The notes: generated from the letters alone by a model not told the origin. A stretch of 64,000 nt of DNA from Thermogemmatispora carboxidivorans (GCF_000702505.1 NZ_JNIM01000001.1:5246327-5310326); one strand, 5' to 3'. Shown: positions 1 through 9,595, counted from the first letter of the stretch. Translations and numbers: made by a program.

Positions 1-68
1 CCATACCGGCTGCCGTAGTGGCTGGCCGAGAAAGCAGGCAGGGAGGAGACTGGGAGAGGAGAAAGGGA

Positions 69-1919
69 ATGAGTGAGACACGGACGGCGCTCATTGAGAT
101 CGAAGATCTGACGGTCAAGTATCCTGGGCGACGGGCGCCAGCTCTAGAGGGGCTTCAGCTCCAGCTACGCGCTGGTGAGACGGTGCTGCTGTTGGGTCCC
201 TCGGGTAGCGGCAAGAGCACGCTGGCGCTCACCCTCAACGGTCTGATTCCCCACAGTATCGGCAAGCTGCAGAGCGGTCGCATACGTGTCGCTGGCTTCG
301 ATACTCGGCAGACGACGGTTGCTACTCTGGCGCAGCGGGTGGGCATTCTTTTCCAGGACCCGGAGGCCCAGTTTGTGATGTTTACCGTGGAGGATGAGAT
401 CGCTTTCGGACTGGAAAATCTCTGCTTCTCTCCCGAGGAGATGGAGCGGCGCATCAGCGAAAGTCTGCGCCTGGTGGGGCTCACAGATCTGCGCTACCGC
501 CGTGTTGAGCAGCTTTCAGGAGGGGAGAAGCAGCGAGTGGCGCTGGCGGCTCTGCTGGCGCTTGAGCCGGAGATCCTGGTTTTCGATGAGCCGACGGCCA
601 ATCTTGATCCCCAGGGAACACGCGAGGTCTTCGACTTGTTGCGCCGCTGCAAGGAGACGGGCCGCTATACGATCGTGCTGATCGAGCATCGCCTCGATGA
701 GCTGATGGATCTGGTGGAGCGCATGGTTGTGCTGGGCAAACGGGGCGAGGTGATCATAGATGGGGCCCCGCGCGAGGTCTTGCGCTCCCACCTGTCAACG
801 CTCCAGGAGCTGGGGGTCTGGGTCCCCCAGGTAGCCAGGCTGGCCCACGCGCTCCAACAACATGGCTGGTCGCTTGAGCCATTCCCTCTCACGCTGAGCG
901 AGGCCGCAGAGGTATTAACGAAGAGGCACGCGCTCAACATTTCCCGTCAGGCATCGCCGGCTCTCCTCACCAGCGCTTCGGCTCACAAGAACGGCCATCA
1001 GCAATCATCAGGCTCGCCTCCAATCAATCCCCAACCTGGTCAGGGAGAGGCAGCAATTGAGGTCTGCTCGCTTTCTTATCGCGCCGCCGGACGAGAGGTG
1101 CTGCAGGATGTTTCGCTGGCGCTTCCCCGTGGGGCCTTACTGGCTCTGGTCGGAGCCAATGGCGCTGGGAAGACCACCCTGGCGCAGCACCTGGTCGGCA
1201 TTCTGCAGCCGCCCCGGGGCTGCATCCGCTTGTTGGGCCGCGACCTCACCACAATTCCGGCTCGCGAGTTGACGCGCCACGTCGGTTATGTCTTCCAGAA
1301 TCCCGAACACCAGTTTATCACCGAGGCGGTCGAGGACGAGGTGGCCTATGGACTGCGCGTCATGGGTTTGCCTGCGACAGAGGTCCAGGAGCGCACACGT
1401 ACGCTGCTGGAGCGCTTCAACCTGCTCTCTCTGGCCCGCGCCAATCCTTTTACGCTGAGCCACGGCGAGAAGCGGCGCCTGAGCGTGGCCACCATGCTGG
1501 CAATGGGACAGGAAATTCTGATCCTTGATGAGCCAACCTTTGGCCAGGACGAGTACAACGCGACTGCCTTGCTGGAGTTGCTCTGGCAGCTCCACAGCGA
1601 GGGGCGCACGGTCGTCATCATCACGCACGATATGTCCCTGGTAGCCACTTACGCTCAGTATGTGGCAGTCATGAACCGTGGCAGGTTGCTGTTTTATGGG
1701 ACGCCAGCGGCCCTCTTTGCGCGCGAGGAGCTGCTGGCCGAGGCTCGTCTGATGCTGCCTCCACTGGCCGAGTTGGCGCGCCGGCTCGGCTGGTCGGATC
1801 TCCTGACGCTGGAGGATCTATGTGAGCGCTGCCTCCAGACAAGCTCTCTGACGCCGCAAGAAGCGATGGGCCAGGCTGAGGGAGCAGCTTCCCTGGAGGA
1901 GGGTAGGCCATGCAAGTGA
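69..1919 (+). CDS. Fused two-domain ECF transporter ATPase (A-A')
   Basis: This 616-residue cytoplasmic protein carries two complete ABC ATPase domains in one chain and should power an energy-coupling-factor importer of a vitamin or metal. Domain 1 has a Walker A (GPSGSGKST, residues 43-51), an LSGGEKQR signature and a FDEPTANLD Walker B. Domain 2 has GANGAGKTT, LSHGEKRR and LDEPTFGQD. A poorly conserved linker of roughly 60 residues joins them. An upstream in-frame ATG at 18 exists, but the ATG at 69 follows a purine-rich Shine-Dalgarno stretch and begins the conserved fold, so I start there. The last codons overlap the ATG of the EcfT gene, so the two are translationally coupled. No substrate-binding S subunit is visible; it may lie upstream of the window. 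The substrate is unknown. Confidence 0.93.
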   Translation: MSETRTALIEIEDLTVKYPGRRAPALEGLQLQLRAGETVLLLGPSGSGKSTLALTLNGLIPHSIGKLQSGRIRVAGFDTRQTTVATLAQRVGILFQDPEAQFVMFTVEDEIAFGLENLCFSPEEMERRISESLRLVGLTDLRYRRVEQLSGGEKQRVALAALLALEPEILVFDEPTANLDPQGTREVFDLLRRCKETGRYTIVLIEHRLDELMDLVERMVVLGKRGEVIIDGAPREVLRSHLSTLQELGVWVPQVARLAHALQQHGWSLEPFPLTLSEAAEVLTKRHALNISRQASPALLTSASAHKNGHQQSSGSPPINPQPGQGEAAIEVCSLSYRAAGREVLQDVSLALPRGALLALVGANGAGKTTLAQHLVGILQPPRGCIRLLGRDLTTIPARELTRHVGYVFQNPEHQFITEAVEDEVAYGLRVMGLPATEVQERTRTLLERFNLLSLARANPFTLSHGEKRRLSVATMLAMGQEILILDEPTFGQDEYNATALLELLWQLHSEGRTVVIITHDMSLVATYAQYVAVMNRGRLLFYGTPAALFAREELLAEARLMLPPLAELARRLGWSDLLTLEDLCERCLQTSSLTPQEAMGQAEGAASLEEGRPCK

Positions 1920-2728
1920 TTTACCAGGAGGGCGAGTCGCTGCTGCACCGCCTGAACCCGCTCAGCAAGGTTGTGGCCCTGGTGCCCGTGGTGCTTTTTG
2001 TGGCCCTCACGACCGACCCCTGGCTACCGCTGGCCTTCATGATACTGGCGAGCGCCACGATTGTCGGTCCGGCCCGCATCGCCCCAGGGACCTTTTGGCG
2101 CCTGCAGGCCCCTCTCGCCATCAGTCTGCTGGTCTTCATGATCCTGTATCCCTTTATGGTGCGCGCTGAGTTGTTCGACCACACCCCTGTTCTGCTGCGG
2201 CTAGGCCCGCTGGTGCTCTATCAGGGCGCCTTGCTAGCCGGCACGGCAGCGGTCCTGCGCGTCTACGCCATGTTCCTGCTGTCGCTGATCTTTATGTTCA
2301 CTACCGATATCAGCGACTTTATTCGCGCGATGGTCCAGCAGTGGCACTTTCCCTATCGGCTGGGCTATGGGGTGCTGGCCGCTTTCCACTTCGTTCCCCT
2401 GCTGCAAGAGGAATTTCGCCTGATTCAGGCAGCGCATCGCATCCGCGGGATCGAGACACAGGGGGGAGTGCGAACCCAGGTCGAGCGCTTGCGCCGCTAC
2501 TTGATTCCGCTGCTGACCAGCGCTATCCGGCGGGCAGAGCGAACGGCTCTGGCGATGGAGAGCCGGGCCTTTGGCGCTCTCAAACAGCGCTCCTATTTCC
2601 GGCGTTTCCGCTTCAGTCGCAGTGATTATCTCTTCATTCTCTGCTTCTGGCTGCTCTGCCTGCTGGTCATTGCTCTGTTCTGGCTGACTGGCTGGATGGG
2701 GCCGCTCTCCTTCACGAAGGAGCTGTAA
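1910..2728 (+). CDS. ecfT: ECF transporter transmembrane subunit EcfT
   Basis: This is the 272-residue integral membrane coupling subunit that links the two ATPase domains to an S component. Hydrophobic segments lie near residues 20-55, 67-85, 100-130, 150-165 and 240-262. The two coupling-helix motifs of the family are present: A-HRIRG (175-180) and AMESRAFG (215-222), whose arginines insert into the ATPase grooves. It overlaps the fused ATPase gene by 10 bases and is followed 37 bases later by the sucrase/ferredoxin-like gene, so the three form one operon. Family membership is clear; the cargo is not. Confidence 0.9.
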   Translation: MQVIYQEGESLLHRLNPLSKVVALVPVVLFVALTTDPWLPLAFMILASATIVGPARIAPGTFWRLQAPLAISLLVFMILYPFMVRAELFDHTPVLLRLGPLVLYQGALLAGTAAVLRVYAMFLLSLIFMFTTDISDFIRAMVQQWHFPYRLGYGVLAAFHFVPLLQEEFRLIQAAHRIRGIETQGGVRTQVERLRRYLIPLLTSAIRRAERTALAMESRAFGALKQRSYFRRFRFSRSDYLFILCFWLLCLLVIALFWLTGWMGPLSFTKEL

Positions 2729-2765
2729 ACCATGAGCAATATCTCGACAGTGAGGAGTATCAGGT

Positions 2766-3710
2766 GTGGTAGAAGGCATCTTCTGCGCCCAGCTCTCTGA
2801 GGAGCGCCAGGTACCCATTTACGGGCTGGCGCCGCTGGCAAGGATCTGGGTGCTGGTGGAATATACAGGAGCCTGGGAACGATCAGCGGTGCTCTACAAC
2901 GATCTGCCAGAGCCGGCCCGGCGCTGGCTGGCCGAGGTCGCTCTGAGCTATGAAACCAGGCAGAGTATGGCGGTCTTTATCAGACGGGGACCGCGCAGCA
3001 GCGGACCGCTGCGCTGCTTTGTGGCGATTACGCTGCCCGAGCGCCAGGCGCTCTACGCCTTTCAGCTCGCCAGCTACGAGGAGTTGCCGCTGCTCCCGCT
3101 TGACCAGTTAGAGCAGGGAGCGCCCGACTACGACTGCTACCTGAGTGCAGAGCCGCTCTATATTGTCTGTACTCACGGCAGACACGATCAGTGCTGCGCC
3201 AAATTCGGCATGCCTATCTATCGGGAAGCGGCTCGCCTGGCCGGAGAACAGGTCTGGCAATGTAGCCACATCGGCGGCGATCAGTTCGCCGCCAACCTGG
3301 TTTGTCTGCCGCACGGCATCTACTATAGCCGCGTCAAGGTGCCCGAGGTGGCCGCCATTCTGGAAGCTGATCGTCAGGGGAAGCTCTACCCGGAGAAATG
3401 CCGCGGGCGGGCCATCTATCCCCAGCCTGTCCAGGCCGCCGAACATTACCTGCGACAGCGCACGGGTCAGCACGAACTCTCCGCCTTCGTCTTTCTCAAG
3501 GCGCGGCAGGATGGAGCCTATCATCGGGTGCTCTTCCGTTCGCGTCTGGATGGCTCCCTGCACAGCCTGCGCCTGGTGGAGCAGAACCATGAGCTGGCAA
3601 CAGTCGAGAGCTGCCGCTGTAACCTGAGCGGCAAGCTGCAACGGCAAGAGTATTGCCTGCTCGAGCACCGCATCTATATCCCACAGGTGCAGCAGGCAGC
3701 CGTCAGCTAA
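2766..3710 (+). CDS. Sucrase/ferredoxin-like (Apd1-type) Fe-S protein
   Basis: The 314-residue product resembles the sucrase/ferredoxin-like family, a thioredoxin-fold [2Fe-2S] protein group. The core is the segment with C135, then CC at 143-144, then CSH (166-168) and a C180-L-P-H sequence. C135 and C144 give the spacing expected for two cluster ligands, with histidines plausible as the others. I use a GTG start at 2766 because GAGGAG at 2752-2757 sits 8 bases upstream; an ATG at 2731 is out of frame and opens only a short ORF. It is the third gene of the ECF operon. A redox or metal-handling role linked to the imported substrate is inference; the sucrase part of the family name does not imply sugar hydrolysis. 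Confidence 0.82.
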   Translation: MVEGIFCAQLSEERQVPIYGLAPLARIWVLVEYTGAWERSAVLYNDLPEPARRWLAEVALSYETRQSMAVFIRRGPRSSGPLRCFVAITLPERQALYAFQLASYEELPLLPLDQLEQGAPDYDCYLSAEPLYIVCTHGRHDQCCAKFGMPIYREAARLAGEQVWQCSHIGGDQFAANLVCLPHGIYYSRVKVPEVAAILEADRQGKLYPEKCRGRAIYPQPVQAAEHYLRQRTGQHELSAFVFLKARQDGAYHRVLFRSRLDGSLHSLRLVEQNHELATVESCRCNLSGKLQRQEYCLLEHRIYIPQVQQAAVS

Positions 3711-3875
3711 TTCGCCAGACAACTGCCCTCCCTCTCTCACTCAGCTCTCTCGGAACTCCTTCCTCTCTTCCCTCGCCACCAGCCTGGGGCAGGCACGGGG
3801 GCCGAGGGAAGGGAGGAAGCGAGAGCGAGCGAGCGCGCCCTCAGCTCCCCCATACCTGTCGCAGAACCCACAAAG

Positions 3876-3906
3876 GAGGCTGGCCCGCCTGAGGCAGGCC
3901 AGCCTC
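3876..3906. terminator. Hairpin between convergent genes
   Basis: A perfect 10-bp inverted repeat (GAGGCTGGCC / GGCCAGCCTC) lies between the sucrase/ferredoxin-like gene and the convergent membrane protein gene. It probably ends transcripts from both sides. There is no strong T-run, so classic intrinsic termination is not certain. Confidence 0.5.
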
Positions 3907-3966
3907 TGCCTGATCTCTGTCTCTTCGCTTGTCTTGCAAACCGCTCTTCCCGAGCTTCAGTGCATC

Positions 3967-4656
3967 TTAGCTGTAGCCCACGTAGTAAGGGTGGCGGCGC
4001 GTTGCTAGCCAGGCTCCAAAGAGAGCGGCTAGCCCCTCCAGCAAGCCGAGTAAGAGCATAAAGATGATGGTGACCACAATTCCCCCAATGACGCCGCCGA
4101 AGGTGACATTGCCACTGGCAGGGGCATTGCTAGGGAAGCCGGGGATATAGCGCGGCAAGAAGATCGCTCCCAGATAGCAGAGCACGCCAGCCACCAGGCC
4201 CGCCAGAAAGCCCAGGCTCCGCTGGACCGCCAGCTTGCCAACGATAAATCCCGCTATGGCGCAGATCACCAGACTGATAAAGATCGTTAGGCCGCAGAGG
4301 GTTGTGACCGAGACCGCCAGCTGATAGGCATTCTGGCTGGCGAGCTGCTCCGCATTGGTGAAGAGCGAGGCATTCAGCAGCACCAGGGCGATATTCTCGG
4401 CGGCACAGAGGAGTCCAGCCACCACTCCCACGATCAGCGTGGGCACGAGACGCCCCCGGGGTAGCTCCGGCTCGCTTGGCTCCTCGCGCTGGTGCATGCG
4501 ACGACGCCGCTCGCGCTCTTCTTCATCTTCTTCGCTCAGATCTGGCAATGGCTCGATATGATGGCGATGACGACCGTGACGCTCCTCTTCCTCATCCTGG
4601 CCCCACTCCTCATTTTCGTGCTGGTGGAAAGGATAGCGCTGCTCCGACTCGTTCAT
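3967..4656 (-). CDS. Membrane protein with acidic/His-rich N-terminal tail
   Basis: I do not recognise this 229-residue protein. Its first 68 residues are cytoplasm-like, very rich in Glu, Arg and His, with little hydrophobic content. Four transmembrane helices follow at about 71-97, 112-140, 146-168 and 186-217, several rich in glycine. It begins 33 bases after the signal peptidase I gene and probably shares its transcript. The charged tail could bind metal or partner proteins, but the sequence gives no motif to support a specific role. Confidence 0.72.
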   Translation of the reverse strand: MNESEQRYPFHQHENEEWGQDEEEERHGRHRHHIEPLPDLSEEDEEERERRRRMHQREEPSEPELPRGRLVPTLIVGVVAGLLCAAENIALVLLNASLFTNAEQLASQNAYQLAVSVTTLCGLTIFISLVICAIAGFIVGKLAVQRSLGFLAGLVAGVLCYLGAIFLPRYIPGFPSNAPASGNVTFGGVIGGIVVTIIFMLLLGLLEGLAALFGAWLATRRHPYYVGYS

Positions 4657-4689
4657 TGAGGGCCTACTCCCTTTTTGACTGTTTGATCC

Positions 4690-5256
4690 TCATTTACTGG
4701 TTGTTTGAGGGTTGGCAGCAGGAATATGAGCAAAGACCGCCGGGTAGGTATTGATCACTTGCCACTTGTTGATGGGCCAGTAGACCGCAATGGCCTTGCC
4801 GACAATATAATTGCGCGGGACCACGCCCCAGTTACGCGAATCGTCACTATCGGGACGGTTATCGCCCAGCACAAAGTACTGGTCTTTGCCCAACTTCCAG
4901 ACATTGGCGATGGCATTGTAGGGGGCCTTGATATACGGTTCATTGAGCAGGACGCCATTGACCCAGACATGGGTACTATCCGTCCGAATGACATCTCCGG
5001 GAATGCCAATAACGCGCTTGATAAAGTCCTGGCGCGTATCCAGTGGCCAATGAAAGACAATCACATCCCCACGCTCGGGCGGGTGAAACAAATAGGCCAG
5101 CTTGTTGACAATGACATTCTCTCCGTCGACCAGCGTAGGCTGCATGCTCACATTCTCAACATGGTAGTTCTGGATGGCCAGGCGCGTTGCCAGGAAGAGG
5201 ATCAGCGCCAGGGCAATGACCTCTAGAATATCTCGGGCAAGATGTGCTCGTTTCAA
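4690..5256 (-). CDS. lepB: Signal peptidase I
   Basis: This 188-residue membrane-bound serine protease removes signal peptides from exported proteins. One N-terminal transmembrane helix (about residues 10-28) precedes the catalytic fold. The nucleophile Ser37 is in the SMQPTL motif and the general base Lys80 is in the FIKRVIG motif. The GDNRPDSDDSR signature occupies 131-141. Length is normal for the short Gram-positive-type enzymes. The start is TTG at 5256, preceded by GAGG at a good distance. A TATAAT-like box on the minus strand at 5429-5434 could be the promoter, which would give a leader of about 165 bases. It is followed by the acidic-tailed membrane protein. Confidence 0.95.
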   Translation of the reverse strand: MKRAHLARDILEVIALALILFLATRLAIQNYHVENVSMQPTLVDGENVIVNKLAYLFHPPERGDVIVFHWPLDTRQDFIKRVIGIPGDVIRTDSTHVWVNGVLLNEPYIKAPYNAIANVWKLGKDQYFVLGDNRPDSDDSRNWGVVPRNYIVGKAIAVYWPINKWQVINTYPAVFAHIPAANPQTTSK

Positions 5257-5812
5257 GACCGTTACCTCGCTCGCCTGTTCCGATCACTGCATGCGGGAGA
5301 ACCAGCTCCGGCTCGCTCGTCCGCTCGCTACGCGCTTGCCTGGCCAGACGCCCGGCCAGCTGGCCACCAGGCCGGTGTGGTTCCCCGACAAAAGCTGGCT
5401 CCTGTACTCTATAGCTCTGTCTGGGCACATTATAGCGAAAGATCGAGAGCAGCCTTCACTTTCCACCTCGCGCAGGGGAGAAAGCAGCCCAATGGTACCA
5501 GCCTGCTTGTCTGCCAGCAACCCAACAAGCCCCGCCTCCCACCCTTCCAGGGCCGAGGCTACTACTCACCTCAACCTGCCGCGCAGGAAAGGAGCCTGGC
5601 CCCTCACCTCTGTCCCCCTGCCTTGACATGGCGACAGCGCTGCTGTCAACGGAAGAGAACCGTGACAGGCTCCTCCCCTGCTTTCACTGAGAAGCTGGCT
5701 GAGCTTGGGATCAGCAAGGCGCCGCGCCGGCTCGATTATCCTCCTGCCCGCCTGGCCTGATGGGCCAACGCTCTTCCTTCAGCCTTCCTATGATAGCACG
5801 GGTTGTCGTCTC
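5257..5812. other. Intergenic region, 556 bp
   Basis: No convincing gene is seen; the open frames here are low-complexity shadows. It holds a minus-strand TATAAT box (5429-5434) upstream of lepB with a poor -35, and a 6-bp inverted repeat GACAGC-gct-GCTGTC (5633-5647) overlapping two divergent TTGACA boxes that have no matching -10 elements. Confidence 0.5.
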
Positions 5813-6196
5813 TTACCAGCTGCGTACAATGAGGTGCCCGGCGGCTACGGCATGGACAATATCAGCACGGCTCACAATACCAACCAGACGGCCATTTTCG
5901 ATGACGGGGACACGCTTGATCTTGCGTTCAGAGAGCAAAGCGGCGATCTCTTCCAGGGAAGTTTCTGCGGAGACAACGATCAGCTCATGGCTCATGATGT
6001 CAGCGACGCGCAAGCCTTCGCGATTGACCTTGCTGATGATGTCAGCCTCGGTGACCATGCCGATCAGCCTGCCGTCTCCATCGACAACGGGTGCGCCACT
6101 AATGCGCTTTTGATCCAGCAGCTTGGCTGCTTCCTGAGCACTCGCCTCGGGGCGAATGGTGTAGACCGTGCGAGTCATAATGTCTCTGGCGATCAT
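5813..6196 (-). CDS. CBS-domain-pair protein
   Basis: The 127-residue protein is almost entirely a pair of CBS domains (Bateman module), roughly residues 1-60 and 65-122. This fold binds adenine nucleotides or related ligands and usually regulates a partner. The MIARDIMTR opening and the VVDGDGRLIGMV and VIENGRLVGIVS segments are typical. I start at 6196 because an AGAGGAGAG site lies 7-8 bases upstream; a longer frame to 6265 adds a non-conserved tail. It stands alone with no fused enzyme, so the partner is unknown. A perfect inverted repeat about 95 bases upstream may be an operator. Confidence 0.9.
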   Translation of the reverse strand: MIARDIMTRTVYTIRPEASAQEAAKLLDQKRISGAPVVDGDGRLIGMVTEADIISKVNREGLRVADIMSHELIVVSAETSLEEIAALLSERKIKRVPVIENGRLVGIVSRADIVHAVAAGHLIVRSW

Positions 6197-6774
6197 TGAG
6201 CACTCTCCTCTGCTGCTCTGCTGATAGAACGATGCATACGAGCGGGCAGACGCTCCCATTTCCAACTCAGAAAGGATTGGACCGGGCGACGATACGACAA
6301 CGTATCAGTGTCTTCCCTCACTGCGCTGTGATGGCAAGCCAAATTGCTGAGACGATGCCCACGAAAGGCCGAATAGCAGCAAGCCCCCCTGCCCGCCACC
6401 CTACACTGGCGGCAAGGCAAGACAGACGAGACGAGCAGAGAACAACGGCGCCTGGCAGGTAGGGGGTAGAGCTGAGACGACCTGACCAGACCTGCTTCCT
6501 TCTGCGACGAGCACAGGGCTGCCTGGAACAGGCAGCCCCCTGACTGAGCCAGGCAGTCGCCGGCGGAGAGATGGTCGCCCTGCTGTCCCATCCAGAGACG
6601 GACGGAAGGACAGAGAGTGAGGCTGAGGAGGTCCTGGCCGGCTGGTCCCGTCGTCGTCTGCGCCCCCCCTGATTCCTCTGGCTGATCCCCCGCTGATACA
6701 TTACCATACCGGATGGCGAGGAGGCGAGGGTTTCTCTAGCCATCTCAACTTGAGCAGGGGCCACCAGCGTCAGG
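6197..6774. other. Intergenic region, 578 bp
   Basis: This separates the CBS gene from the 3' end of the glycosyltransferase gene. Apart from the inverted repeat at 6291-6306 I see no gene or promoter I would defend. The longer frames here have poor composition and no family resemblance. Confidence 0.5.
6291..6306. promoter_or_regulatory. Inverted repeat, candidate operator
   Basis: GATACG-ACAA-CGTATC is a perfect 6-4-6 inverted repeat about 95 bases upstream of the CBS-pair gene start. The spacing suits a dimeric regulator. No regulator gene is adjacent, so the binder is unknown. Confidence 0.35.
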
Positions 6775-8892
6775 CTACCAGCGAAAGCTCTCATAGAGCT
6801 TGACGAGGCGCCTGGCATAGTCGCGCCAACCAGCAACAGCCTCTAACCGCGGCTCCGCGCAGGAGGTACGTAGCAGCTCCTGAACCACGCTCGAACGGAC
6901 CTCGCCCAGCGCTCGCTCTAGATCAGCTTCATCGGCGGCATGATAGAAGACTACGGCCTGTGAGGCAGGGAGATCAGCAAAAGAGGGGAGCGCCGGGGCC
7001 ACGACGGCCCGCCCATAGGAGAGGGCCAGCAGCGCCAACTCCACATTGCCCGCCCGCAGGTGGGAGCGCTGCGGCAGGACCACGGCATCGGCAGCTCCCA
7101 GATAGAGCGGGATGTCTTCATCAAGGGGAGGCCGGAGAAAGAGATGCAGCATGGACATGCGGGCCGCCAGCCGCAGAAGGCGAGTGGCCCGAGGACGGTC
7201 GGCAGGCGCTCCGACCAGCAGCAGGTGCGGCCCCTGCGAGACATCGCCCGGCACGGGCATGAGCTTTTCCCAGAGGCGGCGGAAGCTCTCGCAGAGATTG
7301 AGCACTTCATCCTCACTATGCCAGGCAGCAAAGCAGAGATAGACATAGGGCACGGATGCCGGAATCCCCAGGCGACGATAGGCTTCGATCCGTGGCAGGG
7401 GCGCCGCATAGTAGCCCCGAAAACCCGCCGGAGGCAGACCCTGGGTCCGCTCCTGGAGAGAGCGCTCAGGATAGAAGTCTTCGATGCGCTGTGTAGGGAC
7501 CAGAATGGCATTGGCCTGACGCAATACGTAGCTCTCCAACCAGCGCCGCAGCAGCGAACGGAAGCCACGCGCGCTATGCCACCAGCCCCCACTGTCGGCC
7601 ACAACCAGCGGCAACCCCAGACGACGCGCGAGCCAGAGGCGCAAGAGAAGATTGAGACCACGCCGCAGGGGCAAACACCAGGCTCCTGGACGCTGTAGCT
7701 GGACGATTCCGCAAGCCTGGCCATCCAGACCACGGTGACGCCAGAGCCAGGTCAGGGAAAGATTGGCACGCTCCACCTGACAGGCCAACCCTTCGCGCCG
7801 CAGCGCCTGCGCTAACAAGAGGGTAGCCGCTTCGCACTGCGGCGCCATCACCAGCAATACTGCCAGGCTGCCTTCCTGGGGCAAGGGACGCCAGAGTAAG
7901 CTCAGACGTTGCTGGAAGCGTCCCCAACAGCGCACGCTCTCCATAGTCAGGTGCAGGTGCTGCGCCGAGGTACCGCGGGCGATGAGCAGGTGAGGCTGCT
8001 CCCAAAGGCAGAGGCGCCCGAGCTGCCTGAGATCCGCAAGTAAGGCCCTCCAGGAGAGACAGGCGTTACGCTCCTCAGCCCGCTGAGCGAGAGCCGCGCT
8101 TAACTCCATGAGCACCTCAGAACGCCCTTGCCAGTAGGCATGGCCGATAAAAAAGGTGCGGCAGAGGCGCGCGGCATGGGCCCGATGGGCCACCAGGGCC
8201 CGTGGCTCATACCAGAGCACATAGCCAGCCGCGTGGAGCCGCCGGCAAAGATCTTCTACACCCAGCCGCGTCGGCACCGCCAGGCGCTTGTCGAGAAGCG
8301 GCGAGAAACCACCGACGGCCCGCAGAGCGGCGACCTTCACCGAAAAGCTGCAGCTGCTCAAACTCTGGGGAGCCTTCAGCTGCCGGCGCTCGCTCGCAGG
8401 AGCAAAATAGCCGAGCACAGGCAGCAGCTCATCGGTCAGCCAGTAGGGACGAGGCGCTTCCCAATAGAGTTCGACCCGCCCACCGACAGCGTCGGCGCCG
8501 GTCTCGACGTAAGTCTGCAGCAGATACTCCAGGAAGCGGGGCGAGGCAAGAGCATCGTCGTCAAGAAAAACGGCAATCTCTCCTCGCGCCACCTGGAGCG
8601 CCGCATTGCGCGCATAGGCCAGGCCATTGCGCCGTTCGATCAGACAGCGCACCTGCCAGTCACGCTCGTCCGGCGCCCGGGCCTGCAGATAGCGCTGCAG
8701 CACCGCAGGCGTGCCATCCTGCGAGCCATTGTCAACCACGATCACCTCGTAGAGATGGCGCGCCAGCGTCTGACGCCGCAGGCTGGCCAGCGCCGAGAGC
8801 ACGAGGTTGCAACGGTTATAAGTACAGAGAATGACGCTCAGCTGAGGGGAGCGACCCTTGCCACGCTCGTTCCCTCCCACCTGCTTATGCAT
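6775..8892 (-). CDS. Two-part glycosyltransferase (GT2 plus GT4-like)
   Basis: The 705-residue protein joins two putative glycosyltransferase modules. Residues 15-270 form a GT-A family 2 domain with LSVILCTYNR, VVDNGSQDG and the metal-binding FLDDDA motif. Residues about 340-700 resemble a GT-B family 4 half, with a C-terminal donor-site segment GNVELALLALSYGRAVVAP. A signal peptide or membrane helix is not apparent, so it acts in the cytoplasm or on the membrane face. Such proteins build exopolysaccharide or glycolipid head groups, but no wzx/wzy or other polysaccharide genes are nearby, so the product is unknown. A strong purine-rich ribosome site precedes the ATG at 8892. The canonical GT4 E-x7-E pattern is weak, so the second module may be degenerate. 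Confidence 0.82.
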   Translation of the reverse strand: MHKQVGGNERGKGRSPQLSVILCTYNRCNLVLSALASLRRQTLARHLYEVIVVDNGSQDGTPAVLQRYLQARAPDERDWQVRCLIERRNGLAYARNAALQVARGEIAVFLDDDALASPRFLEYLLQTYVETGADAVGGRVELYWEAPRPYWLTDELLPVLGYFAPASERRQLKAPQSLSSCSFSVKVAALRAVGGFSPLLDKRLAVPTRLGVEDLCRRLHAAGYVLWYEPRALVAHRAHAARLCRTFFIGHAYWQGRSEVLMELSAALAQRAEERNACLSWRALLADLRQLGRLCLWEQPHLLIARGTSAQHLHLTMESVRCWGRFQQRLSLLWRPLPQEGSLAVLLVMAPQCEAATLLLAQALRREGLACQVERANLSLTWLWRHRGLDGQACGIVQLQRPGAWCLPLRRGLNLLLRLWLARRLGLPLVVADSGGWWHSARGFRSLLRRWLESYVLRQANAILVPTQRIEDFYPERSLQERTQGLPPAGFRGYYAAPLPRIEAYRRLGIPASVPYVYLCFAAWHSEDEVLNLCESFRRLWEKLMPVPGDVSQGPHLLLVGAPADRPRATRLLRLAARMSMLHLFLRPPLDEDIPLYLGAADAVVLPQRSHLRAGNVELALLALSYGRAVVAPALPSFADLPASQAVVFYHAADEADLERALGEVRSSVVQELLRTSCAEPRLEAVAGWRDYARRLVKLYESFRW

Positions 8893-9049
8893 AGCCCCTT
8901 CCCTCCTGCCTGGTCCTGGAGGCCAAGCCCGTGCGCTTGCCCTCTGCTCATTTCAAGCCTGGAGAAGAATGGAGAAGAAGAGACAGCGATGCACTCACGA
9001 CTAACCCGGCCTGGACGATGCGCCGCGCCACCCGCCCGGCCCGGCACAG

Positions 9050-9355
9050 TCAGGCCCGCTCTCCCACTCCGGCAACGATTGCCTCGATATGGCAACAGAC
9101 CTGCTCTATCCACTCCGGTTCCAGGGAGGTCTCCCCCTCGCTTGCCTCACCCCTTTCCCAGAGGTCGCCAGCAAAGAGAGGCTCAGCCTTCTTCTCTTTA
9201 TCAGACACAAGGCCCTCGCTAACCTCTTCGCCGACCACAGGAGCCGGCTCGCTCTCCTCGATCCGTACGAAGACGCTGGCATCGGGAACCATGCCCTGGT
9301 CCGGGGCTAGCATCGGACTCCAGCGAATTCTCCACCCAATGGGATAATCATTCAT
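9050..9355 (-). CDS. Small uncharacterised protein
   Basis: This 101-residue frame is supported by a GGGAGG site 9 bases before ATG 9355 and by plausible, non-repetitive composition. The protein is acidic, with an N-terminal stretch containing several Trp and Pro (IGWRIRWSP) and an acidic C-terminal half. No known domain is recognised. It ends 157 bases before the glycosyltransferase start and could be its first operon partner. The frame continues upstream to 9376, but without a better start. Confidence 0.55.
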   Translation of the reverse strand: MNDYPIGWRIRWSPMLAPDQGMVPDASVFVRIEESEPAPVVGEEVSEGLVSDKEKKAEPLFAGDLWERGEASEGETSLEPEWIEQVCCHIEAIVAGVGERA

Positions 9356-9595
9356 ACTCCCACTACCTCCCAGCACTTCCTTCTCACCTGCTTCCTTAGC
9401 CTCGCTTCATGCTGGCACCGCACCGCTTGAGCGCAGGCCCCGCCTATGAGGAGGGGCGGCCATGATCAGCTCAGCCTGTGAGCGTTCGTTCGCACGCAAG
9501 GGGAGAAAGGGAAGCTCTGACCTGGCCGCCGTCTACCTGCCACAGTATGGCATGCTCTCTTCCGCCTTGGGAAGAGAAATTCAGTTGTGACCAGG

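Noticed and set aside
8838..9113. 91-codon minus-strand frame overlapping the glycosyltransferase start.
   Set aside because: Overlaps both the glycosyltransferase start and the better-supported 9050-9355 gene, with low-complexity Arg/Gly content.
8128..9222. A 364-codon plus-strand frame opposite the glycosyltransferase.
   Set aside because: Antisense shadow with Arg/Pro/Gln-rich composition and no domain; the minus strand has clear GT2 motifs.
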